Below are positions 28,132 through 38,418 of a stretch of 64,000 nucleotides of DNA, piece by piece. Position 1 is the stretch's first letter. Every line of letters starts with the position of its first letter. The translations under genes and the position numbers were made by a program. Source of the stretch: G963663495 sp963663495 (GTDB taxonomy: Bacteria; Bacteroidota; Rhodothermia; Rhodothermales; Bin80); the NCBI GenBank assembly GCA_963663495.1, contig OY760427.1, positions 434,001-498,000 of the forward strand, given 5' to 3'. Under the pieces are notes generated by a model. That model had not been told where the DNA came from, did no database searches, and saw only the letters and a program-made list of their open reading frames with translations.

Positions 28132-30840
28132 ATGGATTCCATGCACAGTGAACTAAAAAAGATGGATTTCCTCGGAGCAAGGTACACCTTTGAGACAGGC
28201 TCGGGCCCCGCATACCTATACCGCCTGGATTGGTTAGAGGGCCAGGGGTTTGCGATAGATCGACTGCCCTTTTCTATCCGCGTGATGTTGGAGGCTGCAC
28301 TGCGTGGGTGCGATGGTTTTGTGGTCACCAAGGATGACGTAGAAAGCCTCGCACGCTACGATGCGCGCTCGCCGGCCCGCACGGAAATCCCGTTCTCACC
28401 CTCGCGCGTGCTGCTGCAGGACTTTACGGGTGTACCGGCGGTCGTGGACCTTGCTGCCATGCGCTCGGCTATGGCTCGCGCAGGCGGAGACCCCAACAAG
28501 ATCAATCCGCGCGTACCTGTACACCTCATTATTGATCATAGCGTCCAAGTGGATCACTATGGGTTCGCCGGCGCCTTACGCCTCAATTCTGAGCTGGAAT
28601 TCCGACGTAACAGGGAGCGGTACGCGTTCCTCCGCTGGGGGCAGCAGGCCTTTAACAATTTCTTCGTCGTACCTCCCGCAAGCGGAATCTGCCACCAAGT
28701 AAACCTGGAATACGTGGCCCGGTGCGTCTGGACGCGCCCAGAAGGCGATCTGCAAGTGGCTTATCCAGATTCCCTGGTTGGTACCGACTCGCATACTACC
28801 ATGATTAACGGCCTAGGAGTGATGGGCTGGGGAGTAGGCGGCATAGAAGCGGAGGCCGTCATGCTTGGGCAACCAATCTATATGCTGCTGCCCGAGGTGG
28901 TAGGGTTTCGCCTTAGGGGTGCTCTTCCAGAGGGCGCTACCGCCACAGACCTTGTTCTGACCGTAACACAGATTCTGCGCTCGTACGGCGTGGTTGGCCG
29001 CTTTGTGGAATTCTTCGGCCCCGGCGTACAAATGCTAAGCGTGCCGGACCGCGCAACCATCAGCAACATGGCGCCGGAGTATGGAGCGACGATGGGTTAC
29101 TTCCCGGTTGACTATACCACTCTCGGGTTCCTGCGACGGACAGGTCGTGAACCGGCTTTGGTGGATCTAGTGGAGCGCTATACAAAGGAGCAAGGGTTGT
29201 TCTTGACGGCGGATACGACAGAGCCGGACTACCTTGATGTGCTGGAACTGGACCTGTCACATGTGGTGCCCAGTGTGGCAGGCCCCAAGCGTCCCCAGGA
29301 CCGGATACCTGTCCCGGAACTCGGACAGTCATTTCAAGCATCCCTAACAGGACCGGTGGGGCCCCAAGGATTCGGTCGTACGAATGTGGAGCGCCCATCA
29401 GGAGAGGAATTGGGACACGGAGATGTGGTGATTGCCGCCATCACCAGTTGTACCAACACCAGCAATCCCAGCGTAATGATCGGGGCCGGGCTGGTAGCCA
29501 AGAAGGCCGTGGAACGCGGCCTCACTGTCAGCCCCCATGTTAAGACTAGCCTGGCGCCGGGCTCCAAAGTGGTAACGGGATATCTACGAGAGGCGGGGTT
29601 GCTTCCGTACCTTAGCCAACTGGGCTTTGATGTGGTGGGGTACGGTTGCACCACATGCATTGGGAATTCTGGCCCCTTGCCGCCCGAGGTTGCCCGTCCG
29701 GTAAAGGATAACGACCTGATCGTTGCTGGCGTACTGTCAGGAAACCGCAACTTTGAGGGGCGGATCCATCAGCTGGTGCAGGCGAACTATTTGGCATCGC
29801 CTCCTTTGGTTGTGGCATACGCGCTGGCAGGTACCGTGGATACCGACCTTACCACGGAGCCGCTGGGCGAAGATCTTGCAGGCAATGATGTGTTGCTAGA
29901 TGATATCTGGCCATCCGCTCAGGAGGTGCAGACCGCGATTGACAGCGCCATTACTCCGGCCATGTTCAAAGAGGAGTACGAAGGTATTGAGGGCTCCAAC
30001 TCCACATGGAACCAGATTGAGATACCTAAGGGATCGCTGTACGAATGGAGTGATGCCTCAACCTATGTTCGTGAACCCACGTTTTTCGAGGGGCTCACTG
30101 GTGAGGTGCCGCCGATCGTTCCGATCAAGGGGGCGCGCGTGCTCGTCAAGGCAGGCGATTCTACTACGACCGACCACATATCTCCCGCCGGTGCTATTGC
30201 CCCTGATGGCCCCGCAGCCCAATACCTGGAAGAACGGGAAGTGCGATTGCGAGACTTTAATTCTTTCGGTTCGCGCCGAGGCAATCACGAGGTGATGATG
30301 CGTGGTACCTTTGCCAATATTCGCATCAAGAACCAGCTGGTGCCAGGAACGGAGGGGGGCGTGACGCGATGCTTTGTGGATGGAGGGCAGGTGATGCAGA
30401 TATTTGATGCCGCCCTGCGGTACCGAGATGCGGGGGTGCCCCTGGTTGTTCTGGGCGGGAAGGACTACGGAATGGGTTCCAGCCGTGATTGGGCTGCCAA
30501 AGGTACGGTACTGCTTGGCGTCAAGGCAGTGATAGTGGAAAGCTTCGAACGGATCCACCGCTCCAACCTTATCGGGATGGGCGTCCTGCCGTTGGAGTAC
30601 ACTAACGGAGAAACGGCTGTTACACTCGGCCTGGCGGGAACTGAGACATTCGATATTCCGATTGCGCAGGATGTGCAGCCACGGCAGGCGATTGAGGTTA
30701 CTGCGCGCAGAGCGGACGGAACGGTCGTGTGCTTTGAGGTGCGCTGCCGGTTGGATACGCCGGTAGAGGTGGAGTATTACCGCCACCGCGGCATCCTGCA
30801 CTTTGTGTTGCGCGAGTTCCTGAGTTCGGTTACGGCTTAA
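28132..30840 (+). CDS. acnA: Aconitate hydratase (AcnA type)
   Basis: About 902 residues from ATG 28132. It isomerises citrate to isocitrate through cis-aconitate in the TCA cycle in the cytoplasm. The [4Fe-4S] ligands are visible as ITSCTNTSNPSVM and YGCTTCIGNSGPL. Other AcnA/IRP-like segments include VPVHLIIDHSVQVD, DSLVGTDSHTTMINGLGV, DHISPAGAI, FNSFGSRRGNHEVMMRGTFAN and GKDYGMGSSRDWAAKG (swivel domain). The length is normal. An in-frame TTG at 28096 could extend it by 12 residues, but the ATG is the more likely start. It ends in an 11-nt convergent overlap with hyuB. Confidence 0.96.
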   Translation: MDSMHSELKKMDFLGARYTFETGSGPAYLYRLDWLEGQGFAIDRLPFSIRVMLEAALRGCDGFVVTKDDVESLARYDARSPARTEIPFSPSRVLLQDFTGVPAVVDLAAMRSAMARAGGDPNKINPRVPVHLIIDHSVQVDHYGFAGALRLNSELEFRRNRERYAFLRWGQQAFNNFFVVPPASGICHQVNLEYVARCVWTRPEGDLQVAYPDSLVGTDSHTTMINGLGVMGWGVGGIEAEAVMLGQPIYMLLPEVVGFRLRGALPEGATATDLVLTVTQILRSYGVVGRFVEFFGPGVQMLSVPDRATISNMAPEYGATMGYFPVDYTTLGFLRRTGREPALVDLVERYTKEQGLFLTADTTEPDYLDVLELDLSHVVPSVAGPKRPQDRIPVPELGQSFQASLTGPVGPQGFGRTNVERPSGEELGHGDVVIAAITSCTNTSNPSVMIGAGLVAKKAVERGLTVSPHVKTSLAPGSKVVTGYLREAGLLPYLSQLGFDVVGYGCTTCIGNSGPLPPEVARPVKDNDLIVAGVLSGNRNFEGRIHQLVQANYLASPPLVVAYALAGTVDTDLTTEPLGEDLAGNDVLLDDIWPSAQEVQTAIDSAITPAMFKEEYEGIEGSNSTWNQIEIPKGSLYEWSDASTYVREPTFFEGLTGEVPPIVPIKGARVLVKAGDSTTTDHISPAGAIAPDGPAAQYLEEREVRLRDFNSFGSRRGNHEVMMRGTFANIRIKNQLVPGTEGGVTRCFVDGGQVMQIFDAALRYRDAGVPLVVLGGKDYGMGSSRDWAAKGTVLLGVKAVIVESFERIHRSNLIGMGVLPLEYTNGETAVTLGLAGTETFDIPIAQDVQPRQAIEVTARRADGTVVCFEVRCRLDTPVEVEYYRHRGILHFVLREFLSSVTA

Positions 30841-32398
30841 CCCCCCAACCGCCGCCGCCAGGTGTAACAATACGTAGACGGTCACCTGGATGTAGCTGCC
30901 GGGTAAAATGCCCGGGAAGCTGCTCCTCGTGCCCGCCTACGCGGCAGAGCCAGTTGCTGCCGCAGGCACCGGGATTGCCGCCCGCCAGTCCCCATGGAGG
31001 GGTGCGGCGCCGTTCGCTGAGCATCGTCACAGTGACGGGTGCAAGCATCTCGTATTCGCGCACTATTCCCTCTCCACCGCTGTACAGGCCCTGACCACCT
31101 GAGCCGGCTGCTAACGCGTACTTCCAGATGCGGAAGGGGAAGTCCATCTCAAGGGCCTCTACCGGCGTATTGCGTGTATTACTCATATGGACATGAACAC
31201 CGCTGAGCCCATTCCCATCGGGCGCAGCACCCATCCCGCCACCGATGGTTTCGTAGTAGGCGAATGGGCTACCATCGGCCTTGCGACCTCCGATGGTGAG
31301 GTTGTTCATGGTTCCTTGCCCGGCAGCAGCCACCTTCCCTGGCAGCGCTTGGGCCAACGCGCCGAAAACAGCATCGGTAATGCGCTGGCTAGTCTCCACA
31401 TTACCGCCAGCCACGGCGGCAGGATGTACACTGTGCACCAAGGTGCCCGGAGTAGCAACGATGTTTACGGGTGCAAAGCAGCCGGCATTAACAGGCACCT
31501 CCTCCACCTGCAGGCAACGTACGGCATAGTAGCAAGCAGACTGCGTGACGGCAAGGACGGTATTGAGTGACGAAGCGACAATGGGATCGGTACCCTCAAA
31601 GTCAAAGGTAATCTGGTCTCCGGCAATGATGGCGCGCACCCGAATATATGGCTGCGTTCCATCGGGTAGGGCGAGACAATCTGCGAACGCAAAGTCGCCG
31701 TCCGGCCATGAGGCGATTTCCGCACGTGTCGCGCGTTCGCTATAGGCAATGAGGTGCCTCGCATACGTGAGCACCTCGTCCTTCCCGAAGTCATGCATAA
31801 GTGCTTCAAGGCGCCGGGTGCCCGTGGCGTGTGCAGATCGCTGTGCTATCAGGTCGCCACGCCGTTCGTCGGGCGTTCGCACATTCCGAAGAATGACACG
31901 CAACAGGTCACCATTCAGTATGCCTTTGTGCGCCAGACGCACCGGAGGAATGACGATGCCTTCCTGGTAAAGCTCCGTGGACAGCGGAAGGGAGCCGGGT
32001 GTCATCCCGCCAACATCCGCATGGTGTGCCCGGCTGGCTACAAAGAAATCAGGGGCGAGCTCGCCTGATCCAAAGACAGGAGAGACCATCGTGATGTCCG
32101 GTAAGTGGTTACCACCTGCGTACGGATCGTTTAGCATCACAATATCGCCTGGATGCCATGTCGTGAACGCTTCCAGCGCGGCGGCACAGCTGGCAGGCAT
32201 GGCGCCCAGATGGGCCGGGATGTGGGCGGCCTGTGCCACCATGTTGCCTCGTCGGTCGAAGAAAGCGCACGAGAAATCCAAGCGCTCCTTGATATTCGGG
32301 GAGTGCGCCGTACGCTGGAGCGTAATACCCATCTCCTCGGCCACACCGGCAAACCGATGGTGATACACTTGGAGAAGGATCGGATCAATCGGGCTCAT
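30830..32398 (-). CDS. hyuB: Hydantoinase/oxoprolinase subunit B
   Basis: 522 residues from the ATG at 32398 (MSPIDPILLQVYHHRF). HyuB subunits work with HyuA in ATP-dependent opening of hydantoin or 5-oxoproline-type rings. Family segments are RTAHSPNIKERLDFSCA, HIPAHLGAMP, DIVMLNDPYAGGNHLPDI, SRAHHADVGGMTPGS and the C-terminal PGGGGWG. The start overlaps the hyuA stop (ATGAGCCCGATTGA), so the subunits are translationally coupled. The substrate cannot be told from the sequence. Confidence 0.92.
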   Translation of the reverse strand: MSPIDPILLQVYHHRFAGVAEEMGITLQRTAHSPNIKERLDFSCAFFDRRGNMVAQAAHIPAHLGAMPASCAAALEAFTTWHPGDIVMLNDPYAGGNHLPDITMVSPVFGSGELAPDFFVASRAHHADVGGMTPGSLPLSTELYQEGIVIPPVRLAHKGILNGDLLRVILRNVRTPDERRGDLIAQRSAHATGTRRLEALMHDFGKDEVLTYARHLIAYSERATRAEIASWPDGDFAFADCLALPDGTQPYIRVRAIIAGDQITFDFEGTDPIVASSLNTVLAVTQSACYYAVRCLQVEEVPVNAGCFAPVNIVATPGTLVHSVHPAAVAGGNVETSQRITDAVFGALAQALPGKVAAAGQGTMNNLTIGGRKADGSPFAYYETIGGGMGAAPDGNGLSGVHVHMSNTRNTPVEALEMDFPFRIWKYALAAGSGGQGLYSGGEGIVREYEMLAPVTVTMLSERRRTPPWGLAGGNPGACGSNWLCRVGGHEEQLPGHFTRQLHPGDRLRIVTPGGGGWGVKP

Positions 32399-34382
32399 GC
32401 TGCAAGATTGCGTTCGCACGGGCGTCAATTGTTACTTGCCAGGCTCGTGTTACCAATAGTGTGGCGTCGTACTGAAACACAATCGCCGGTCCTGTAAAAG
32501 TCTGGCCATGGCAAAGGTTCTGCCTTTCATAGCACGGGACAGAAACAGGTCCGTCCATGTCAAGCCATACCGGGCTGTGATAGGAAGGCTGGCAGGGGGA
32601 ATCAGTCAAAGGCTCCGCCGGCATGCTGACATCAGCACCGGGCAGGCTGCCCCGTAGCCGAATGGCGGTAGATTCTACGGTTTGCTCAGCGGCGGCATAG
32701 CCATAGCGGCGCTCGTGGAGGTCGTGGAACCGTTGGCGGGCATTGGCAATGGTTGCTGCCGTGAGTGGTAATTCGACGGGAGTTTGCAGTTCATAGCTTT
32801 GCCCGCGATAGCGAAGATCAAGGGATGCCATCAGCGTTGCGTCTGTGCTACCCAGGGCGGACAGGACACGCCGCCGGAGCGAAGCCAAGACCGCGCCGGC
32901 ACGATCGGGATTGTTTTCCAATGTCTCCAACGAATGCAGGAGCGCCGAGGAACTGTCAGCAGTGACGTCAGCCATCAGGAGTCCGAGTGCACTCAGCACG
33001 CCAGGATACCGTGGCACTAGTATGCGCCGAATACCCAGTGCCTCTGCCAGCTCGCACGCGTGAAGCGGGCCGGCGCCGCCAAAGGGGACAAGGGTGTAGG
33101 AGCGTGGGTCGTAGCCGCGCTCAAGAGAGACGCGCCGCAGAGCGCGCTCCATCGCGGCATTTGCCACGCGCACGATGCCAAGCGCTGTCGTCTCAGTATC
33201 CATATCAAGTATCTCGCCGAGTTCGCGCAGCAGCGCGCGGGCGCTGCCTACATCAAGCGCCCTCGGCATTCCCCCCAGAACACGGTCTGACACCATGCGA
33301 CCGAGTACCACATTGGCGTCCGTGACTGTGGGCAGCACTCCACCGCGTCTGTAGCATATTGGTCCGGGGACAGCGCCGGCACTCTCGGGTCCAACGTGCA
33401 GTAATCCTCCAGCGCCAATACGCGCGATGCTACCTCCGCCTGCTCCAACTGTATGGATCCTCGTACAGGGCAAACGCAAAGGGAGACCAGCGATCGTGCA
33501 CTCCGTAGTGTGCGGGATGCGACCCGGGCACAAGGCAACATCGGTGCTTGTGCCCCCCATATCAAACGTGATAATTCGGGGATCATCAAGTACTTGGCGT
33601 GCTATGCCGAAGGCACCTGCAACGCCGCCGGCCGGTCCGCTGAGTACAAGGCGGGCCGGCTCCCGTGCGGCCTGTTCCGTACCTACGGTTCCTCCGCTGG
33701 ATTGCATCACGCGCAGCGTGCGGGGGTGTACTACTGCCGCCAGTTCTTGAAGGTAGCGGCTCACCAATGGCTGGACATAAGCGTTGATTACGGTGGTCGC
33801 GGTACGCTCATATTCGCGGTACTCGGGTATGATATCGGAGCTGAGCGAGAGACGGATTCCGGGAATATAGTCTCGGAGTAGGGCTGCAGCGTGCTGTTCG
33901 TGCTCGGCGTTCATATAGGAGAACAGGAACACAATGGCTACACTTTCCACCCCGGCGTTCAAAAGATGCTCAGCAAGGCTGCTCACTTCCGACACACACA
34001 GCGGAATAACCACTTCACCGTCTGCGGAAAGGCGCTCGGAAACCTCAAACCGTCTGGATTGAGGAGCCAGTGGCGGGCGCCGCTGTTGCGAGAGCTGGTA
34101 GAGGTGCGGCCTATTCTGTCGGCCAATGGCCAGTACATCGGTGAAGCCGCGCGTGGTCAGTAACGCCGTATGTGCACCGCTGCGCTGCAAGAGCGCATTT
34201 GTAGCGATGGTTGTGCCATGGATGATGGGGCCGGTGGCTGCAGGTTGCAAGCGCGCCATCCCTCCCGCGATGCCAAGACTCTGCACCTTTGTGGTGGGCA
34301 CCTTCAGGATTTGCAGTGTGCCGCTTGAGACGAGCACAAAGTCCGTGAAGGTACCGCCAACATCAATCCCGATCACCTGCAT
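32385..34382 (-). CDS. hyuA: Hydantoinase/oxoprolinase subunit A
   Basis: 665 residues beginning MQVIGIDVGGTFTDFVLV, the ATP-binding N-terminus of the HyuA/oxoprolinase alpha family. Later landmarks are IIHGTTIATNALLQR, TRGFTDVL, VLSGPAGGVAGA, TFDMGGTSTDVALC and VPFGGAGPLHACELAE. The length agrees with bacterial HyuA. It starts four bases after the recO stop and ends overlapping hyuB. The order recO-hyuA-hyuB suggests one transcript, though recO is probably not functionally related. Confidence 0.93.
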   Translation of the reverse strand: MQVIGIDVGGTFTDFVLVSSGTLQILKVPTTKVQSLGIAGGMARLQPAATGPIIHGTTIATNALLQRSGAHTALLTTRGFTDVLAIGRQNRPHLYQLSQQRRPPLAPQSRRFEVSERLSADGEVVIPLCVSEVSSLAEHLLNAGVESVAIVFLFSYMNAEHEQHAAALLRDYIPGIRLSLSSDIIPEYREYERTATTVINAYVQPLVSRYLQELAAVVHPRTLRVMQSSGGTVGTEQAAREPARLVLSGPAGGVAGAFGIARQVLDDPRIITFDMGGTSTDVALCPGRIPHTTECTIAGLPLRLPCTRIHTVGAGGGSIARIGAGGLLHVGPESAGAVPGPICYRRGGVLPTVTDANVVLGRMVSDRVLGGMPRALDVGSARALLRELGEILDMDTETTALGIVRVANAAMERALRRVSLERGYDPRSYTLVPFGGAGPLHACELAEALGIRRILVPRYPGVLSALGLLMADVTADSSSALLHSLETLENNPDRAGAVLASLRRRVLSALGSTDATLMASLDLRYRGQSYELQTPVELPLTAATIANARQRFHDLHERRYGYAAAEQTVESTAIRLRGSLPGADVSMPAEPLTDSPCQPSYHSPVWLDMDGPVSVPCYERQNLCHGQTFTGPAIVFQYDATLLVTRAWQVTIDARANAILQHEPD

Positions 34383-34386
34383 AGCG

Positions 34387-35136
34387 TCACGAGCGGGGAG
34401 GACGGAGCTGACTTAGCACCTTCGTGCTGCGGGAGGGATAGCTGCCTTCCGTATGGTAGCGAAAATAGGCCTCAATCAGGCGGCTTACCTCTGCTCGAAC
34501 ATCCTCGCCGAGGTGCATGCGTTGTATGTCGCTGAAGTTCGCACGGCAATAAATGGCAAATGCTCTCAGTGCGGCACGGGAGCCGCGTTGCAGCCCTGGG
34601 CCAGTCCCAGACGGGGGCGCTACGGTGCCAGCCTCAAGCTGCAGCATTCCGCCGCCATCTGTAAGCTGTACGATGCTGTTACGTGTAAACCGTGGCTCAA
34701 AACCGAGCGCGGATGCCAAGCGCATCTGAAAGTACGGAAACACATGGTTGACGGACGTTTCCGGTGTATCCAGTAACTGCAGGCAATAGACCAGGAGCGC
34801 GAATAGGCCTTCATCCTGCTCGCCATCCTCTACCAACGCTCGCAATAACTCAATGACTTTGTATCCCGTGGTAATCCGTTCCAGGCTGGTGGATAGTCTT
34901 GGAAACAGCCGGGCATGAGATGCCTCGGTGAGAATTTGTAGCTCCCGGTCGGGCCGAACATGCACCACAACATGCAGGTATGCCAGAGGCTGCAGACATG
35001 GGCCTATACGACTGCGGGGCCTTCGCGCTCCCTTTGCCACCACTCCCATACGCCCCTCTTCCCGTGTGAACAGCGTAGCGATACGGCTAGTCTCACGAAA
35101 ATTCAGCGTTCGCAGGACTACAGCATCGGTATGCAT
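34387..35136 (-). CDS. recO: DNA repair protein RecO
   Basis: 249 residues from ATG 35136 (MHTDAVVLRTLNFRETSRI); a TTG at 35151 would add five. RecO anneals single strands and loads RecA with RecR. The N-terminal OB fold (FTREEGRMGVVAKGARR) and the central helical part are recognisable. The family's four-cysteine zinc motif is not evident, as in many non-Deinococcus RecO proteins. It heads the minus-strand operon with hyuAB and diverges from the exported BNR-repeat gene across about 75 bp. Confidence 0.88.
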   Translation of the reverse strand: MHTDAVVLRTLNFRETSRIATLFTREEGRMGVVAKGARRPRSRIGPCLQPLAYLHVVVHVRPDRELQILTEASHARLFPRLSTSLERITTGYKVIELLRALVEDGEQDEGLFALLVYCLQLLDTPETSVNHVFPYFQMRLASALGFEPRFTRNSIVQLTDGGGMLQLEAGTVAPPSGTGPGLQRGSRAALRAFAIYCRANFSDIQRMHLGEDVRAEVSRLIEAYFRYHTEGSYPSRSTKVLSQLRPPRS

Positions 35137-35210
35137 GACTTTGCGGGTCAAAACCGTGTGCAGGGCTTTACACCCTTCCGTATCCTACATGCGAACTTAA
35201 TGAGGTACCA

Positions 35211-38200
35211 ATGAAAAGGGTGACATTGTGGCATATGGTGGCATTCGCACTGCTTTTGCAGGCAGCTCCAGATGTGGCTGCGCAGACCTATGATACGACG
35301 TTTTTTCAGGCACTTTCGTACCGGAGTGTTGGCCCGCTTCGTGGCGGACGCTCTGCAGCCGTCACTGGTGTGCCCGGTGAGCCGCGGCTTGCATACTTTG
35401 GTGCAACCGGCGGCGGCGTGTGGGTCTCGCGCACTCGGGGAGATAGCTGGGAGAATATATCTGACGGATTCTTCGGGGGCTCTATCGGCGCGGTCGCGGT
35501 AAGCACATGGGATCCGAACGTGATGTATGTAGGTGGCGGCGAGAAGACCGTCCGTGGCAATGTGTCGCACGGCTACGGGATGTTCAAGTCCATGGATGCC
35601 GGCAAGACATGGGAATCCATCGGATTGGAAGACTCGCGGCGCATTCCACGTATTCGGATCCATCCGCGCAACCCTGACCTAGTCTATGTGGCAGTGCTGG
35701 GGCATCTGTTCGGGCCTAATGAGGAACGAGGAATTTATCGCACCAAAGACGGGGGGACCACATGGGAGAAGGTGCTGCATGTGAGCGACCAGGTCGGGTT
35801 TGTGGACCTAGCAATGGACCCTTCCAATTCGCGCGTCATGTATGCCAGCGCCTGGCGGGTTCTGCGGACCCCTTACAGCCTGGAAAGTGGAGGGGAAGGG
35901 TCCGGTATCTGGAAGACGATGGATGGCGGGGATACATGGCATGAGGTGACAGGGCGCGACAACGGGCTACCACAAGGTACGCTGGGAATTAGCGGCGTTA
36001 CGATTTCTCCCGTGAATTCGCAGCGTGTCTGGGCCATTATTGAGGCGGAAGATGGTGGGGTGTTTCGCTCGGACGATGGCGGCGCCATGTGGCGGAGGGT
36101 ATCCGATGACCGTAATCTGCGGCAGCGGGCCTGGTACTACACGCGCATCTATGCAGATGTGGCGAACGAGGACATGGTGTATGTGCTCAATGTGCAATTC
36201 TGGCGCTCCAAGGACGGCGGAAGAACATACGAGAGCATATCTACGCCTCACGGCGATCATCATGATTTGTGGATTGATCCAGATGACGCCAGTCATCTGA
36301 TCATAGCGGATGACGGGGGCGCACAGGTCAGTTTTGACGCCGGACAAACGTGGTCTACCTACTATAACCAGCCAACATCGCAATTCTACCGTGTTACCAC
36401 CGATAATCATTTTCCTTATCGCATCTTGGGCGCGCAGCAGGACAATTCTACAGTGCGGATACTGCACACGTCCAGCGGAATCAATGAGCGTAACTGGGAG
36501 CCTACTGCGGGAGGAGAGAGCGGTTGGCTTGCCCCTCATCCTGATAATCCGGATATCGTTTATGGTGGTTCGTATGGCGGGTACTTAACGCGTGTGGACC
36601 ACACAATGGGGCAGGTACGCAATGTCAATGTGTATCCAGACAATCCAATGGGGTACGGTGCGGAGGGAATGAAGTATCGTTTTCAGTGGAACTTTCCCAT
36701 TCTCTTTTCCCAGCACAACCCGAATGTGCTATATACGGCAGGTAACCACCTCTTCCGGTCTACCACTGAAGGGGAGTCGTGGGAAATGATGAGCCCTGAC
36801 CTGACACGCGCCGACACGTCCAAGCTCGGCTCAAGCGGAGGTCCCATTACGAAGGACAATACGGGTGTGGAGTATTACGCCACGATTTTTTCCGTTGCGG
36901 AGAGTGCACACAACCCTGACGTCATGTGGGTTGGTTCGGACGACGGATTGGTGCATGTTACGCAGGATAGGGGTGCTTCGTGGACGGATGTGACACCGGA
37001 CGGATTGCCGGAGTGGACTCAGATCAATGAGTTGGTGGGGCATCCCATTGAGCCCGGCGGTGCCTACCTGGCGGGCACGCGTTACAAGATGGACGATTTT
37101 AGCCCGTACCTGTACCGGACCACAGATTTTGGAGCGACCTGGACTAAGATCACGGAGGGAATTGCTGCGGATCATTTTACGCGGTCCATTCAGCCTGATC
37201 CGGTAAGGGATGGACTCTTGTGGGCCGGGACAGAGTCCGGGATGTATATATCCTTTAACGACGGGGAACAGTGGACGACATTTCAGCGCAACCTGCCAGT
37301 GGTTCCGATCACGGATCTGGAGCGCAAGGACGACGACTTGGTCATTGCGACGCAAGGGCGGTCGTTTTGGGTGATGGAGGATGTAACGCCGCTACATCAG
37401 CTTGATAACAACGTAGTCGCGTCCGCCATGTGGTTGTTTACGCCCGCACCTGTGCACGCAATCGGAGGCTCTACCGTGCCGCTGCGCTACTACCTGCAGG
37501 ATGAAGCAGACTCGGCCGCGGTAGCCATTCGCATCCTTGAAAGCGATGGTAGCGTCATCCGCAGCTACACGGCGGGGGATGATGACCTGGGGATTACGGC
37601 AGGCATGCATACGTTTAATTGGAACATGCGCTACGAGGATGCCGAATCGTTTGAAGGGCTCATCATGTGGGCAGGGAGTGTCCGGGGGCCGCGAGCCGCC
37701 CCCGGAGCCTACCAGGCGCGGCTCGTGGTAGGTGAAGACTCCATGGACATTGGTTTTGAGGTGCGTATGGATCCTCGGAGCACTTCTACGATGGAAGATG
37801 TGCAGGCTCAGTTTGACTTTCTCCTAGGCATACGGGACAAACTGTCCGAGACGCATGTCGCTATCCGTCGCATCCGGTCTGTGCGTAGCCAGATAAAGGA
37901 TGCGGTAGGGCGCCTGCAGGAGGGCGAGCAAGAAGGTATTCGATCAGATGCGAAGGTACTAACGGATAGTTTGACAACCATTGAGGAAGCGTTGTATCAG
38001 ACAAAGAACAGAAGCAGGCAAGATCCGCTGAACTTCCCCATCCGACTTGGCAATAAACTCGCTAGTCTGGCAAGTGCCGTATCCACAGGTAACTATCGGC
38101 CAACCAACCAGGCGATGGATGTGCGCAAGGATCTCACCGAGCGCATTGATGCCGAGTTAGCCCGGCTTGAGGGACTGCTTAGAGAGGCTGTTCCCGCGCT

Positions 38201-38261
38201 TAATCAAGCCATGCTGGAGGCGCGTGTTCCTGCGGTGGTGGCACCGGATGAGGACATGTAG
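35211..38261 (+). CDS. Exported BNR/sortilin-like beta-propeller protein
   Basis: 1,016 residues with a signal peptide (MKRVTLWHMVAFALLLQAAPDVAAQ). Repeated blades carry Asp-box/BNR patterns such as SKDGGRTYES, TKDGGTTWEK, TMDGGDTWHEV and FDAGQTWS. The arrangement matches the large WD40/YVTN/BNR proteins, with a Vps10-like propeller, often annotated as glycosyl hydrolases in Bacteroidota and Rhodothermota. A helical C-terminal tail (about 870-1000) follows a FlgD-like IRSYTAGDDDLGITAGMHTFNWNMR segment. The catalytic role is unproven. It may be a surface protease or ligand binder. A terminator-like hairpin lies 135 bp downstream. Confidence 0.82.
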   Translation: MKRVTLWHMVAFALLLQAAPDVAAQTYDTTFFQALSYRSVGPLRGGRSAAVTGVPGEPRLAYFGATGGGVWVSRTRGDSWENISDGFFGGSIGAVAVSTWDPNVMYVGGGEKTVRGNVSHGYGMFKSMDAGKTWESIGLEDSRRIPRIRIHPRNPDLVYVAVLGHLFGPNEERGIYRTKDGGTTWEKVLHVSDQVGFVDLAMDPSNSRVMYASAWRVLRTPYSLESGGEGSGIWKTMDGGDTWHEVTGRDNGLPQGTLGISGVTISPVNSQRVWAIIEAEDGGVFRSDDGGAMWRRVSDDRNLRQRAWYYTRIYADVANEDMVYVLNVQFWRSKDGGRTYESISTPHGDHHDLWIDPDDASHLIIADDGGAQVSFDAGQTWSTYYNQPTSQFYRVTTDNHFPYRILGAQQDNSTVRILHTSSGINERNWEPTAGGESGWLAPHPDNPDIVYGGSYGGYLTRVDHTMGQVRNVNVYPDNPMGYGAEGMKYRFQWNFPILFSQHNPNVLYTAGNHLFRSTTEGESWEMMSPDLTRADTSKLGSSGGPITKDNTGVEYYATIFSVAESAHNPDVMWVGSDDGLVHVTQDRGASWTDVTPDGLPEWTQINELVGHPIEPGGAYLAGTRYKMDDFSPYLYRTTDFGATWTKITEGIAADHFTRSIQPDPVRDGLLWAGTESGMYISFNDGEQWTTFQRNLPVVPITDLERKDDDLVIATQGRSFWVMEDVTPLHQLDNNVVASAMWLFTPAPVHAIGGSTVPLRYYLQDEADSAAVAIRILESDGSVIRSYTAGDDDLGITAGMHTFNWNMRYEDAESFEGLIMWAGSVRGPRAAPGAYQARLVVGEDSMDIGFEVRMDPRSTSTMEDVQAQFDFLLGIRDKLSETHVAIRRIRSVRSQIKDAVGRLQEGEQEGIRSDAKVLTDSLTTIEEALYQTKNRSRQDPLNFPIRLGNKLASLASAVSTGNYRPTNQAMDVRKDLTERIDAELARLEGLLREAVPALNQAMLEARVPAVVAPDEDM

Positions 38262-38395
38262 GGAGGCGCGGCATTGAGCGATGCAGTAAGGTGTGGTTAT
38301 GTGGTGCCTCGGCGTTGCTCCGCATGTGAAGCAGGAATGCTGCCTCAGCATGTTTGCGGTAGCTGGCATGAGCCATGGTTTGGCCGTCAGAACAC

Positions 38396-38409
38396 CCCGC
38401 TTTGGCGGG
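38396..38409 (+). terminator. Hairpin CCCGC-TTTG-GCGGG (weak terminator candidate)
   Basis: A short GC stem with a 4-nt loop lies downstream of the BNR-protein gene. Before the TnpB unit inserted it would have been followed by ATTATTATT. There is no clean U tract, so it is only a candidate. Confidence 0.35.
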
Positions 38410-38418
38410 ATTATTATT

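Noticed and set aside
30058..30885. 275-codon minus-strand frame opposite aconitase
   Set aside because: It lies opposite the conserved swivel domain of AcnA and shows no domain of its own.
35306..38369. Minus-strand open frames opposite the BNR-repeat gene
   Set aside because: They are shadows of a strongly coding plus-strand gene with a signal peptide and repeated Asp-box motifs.
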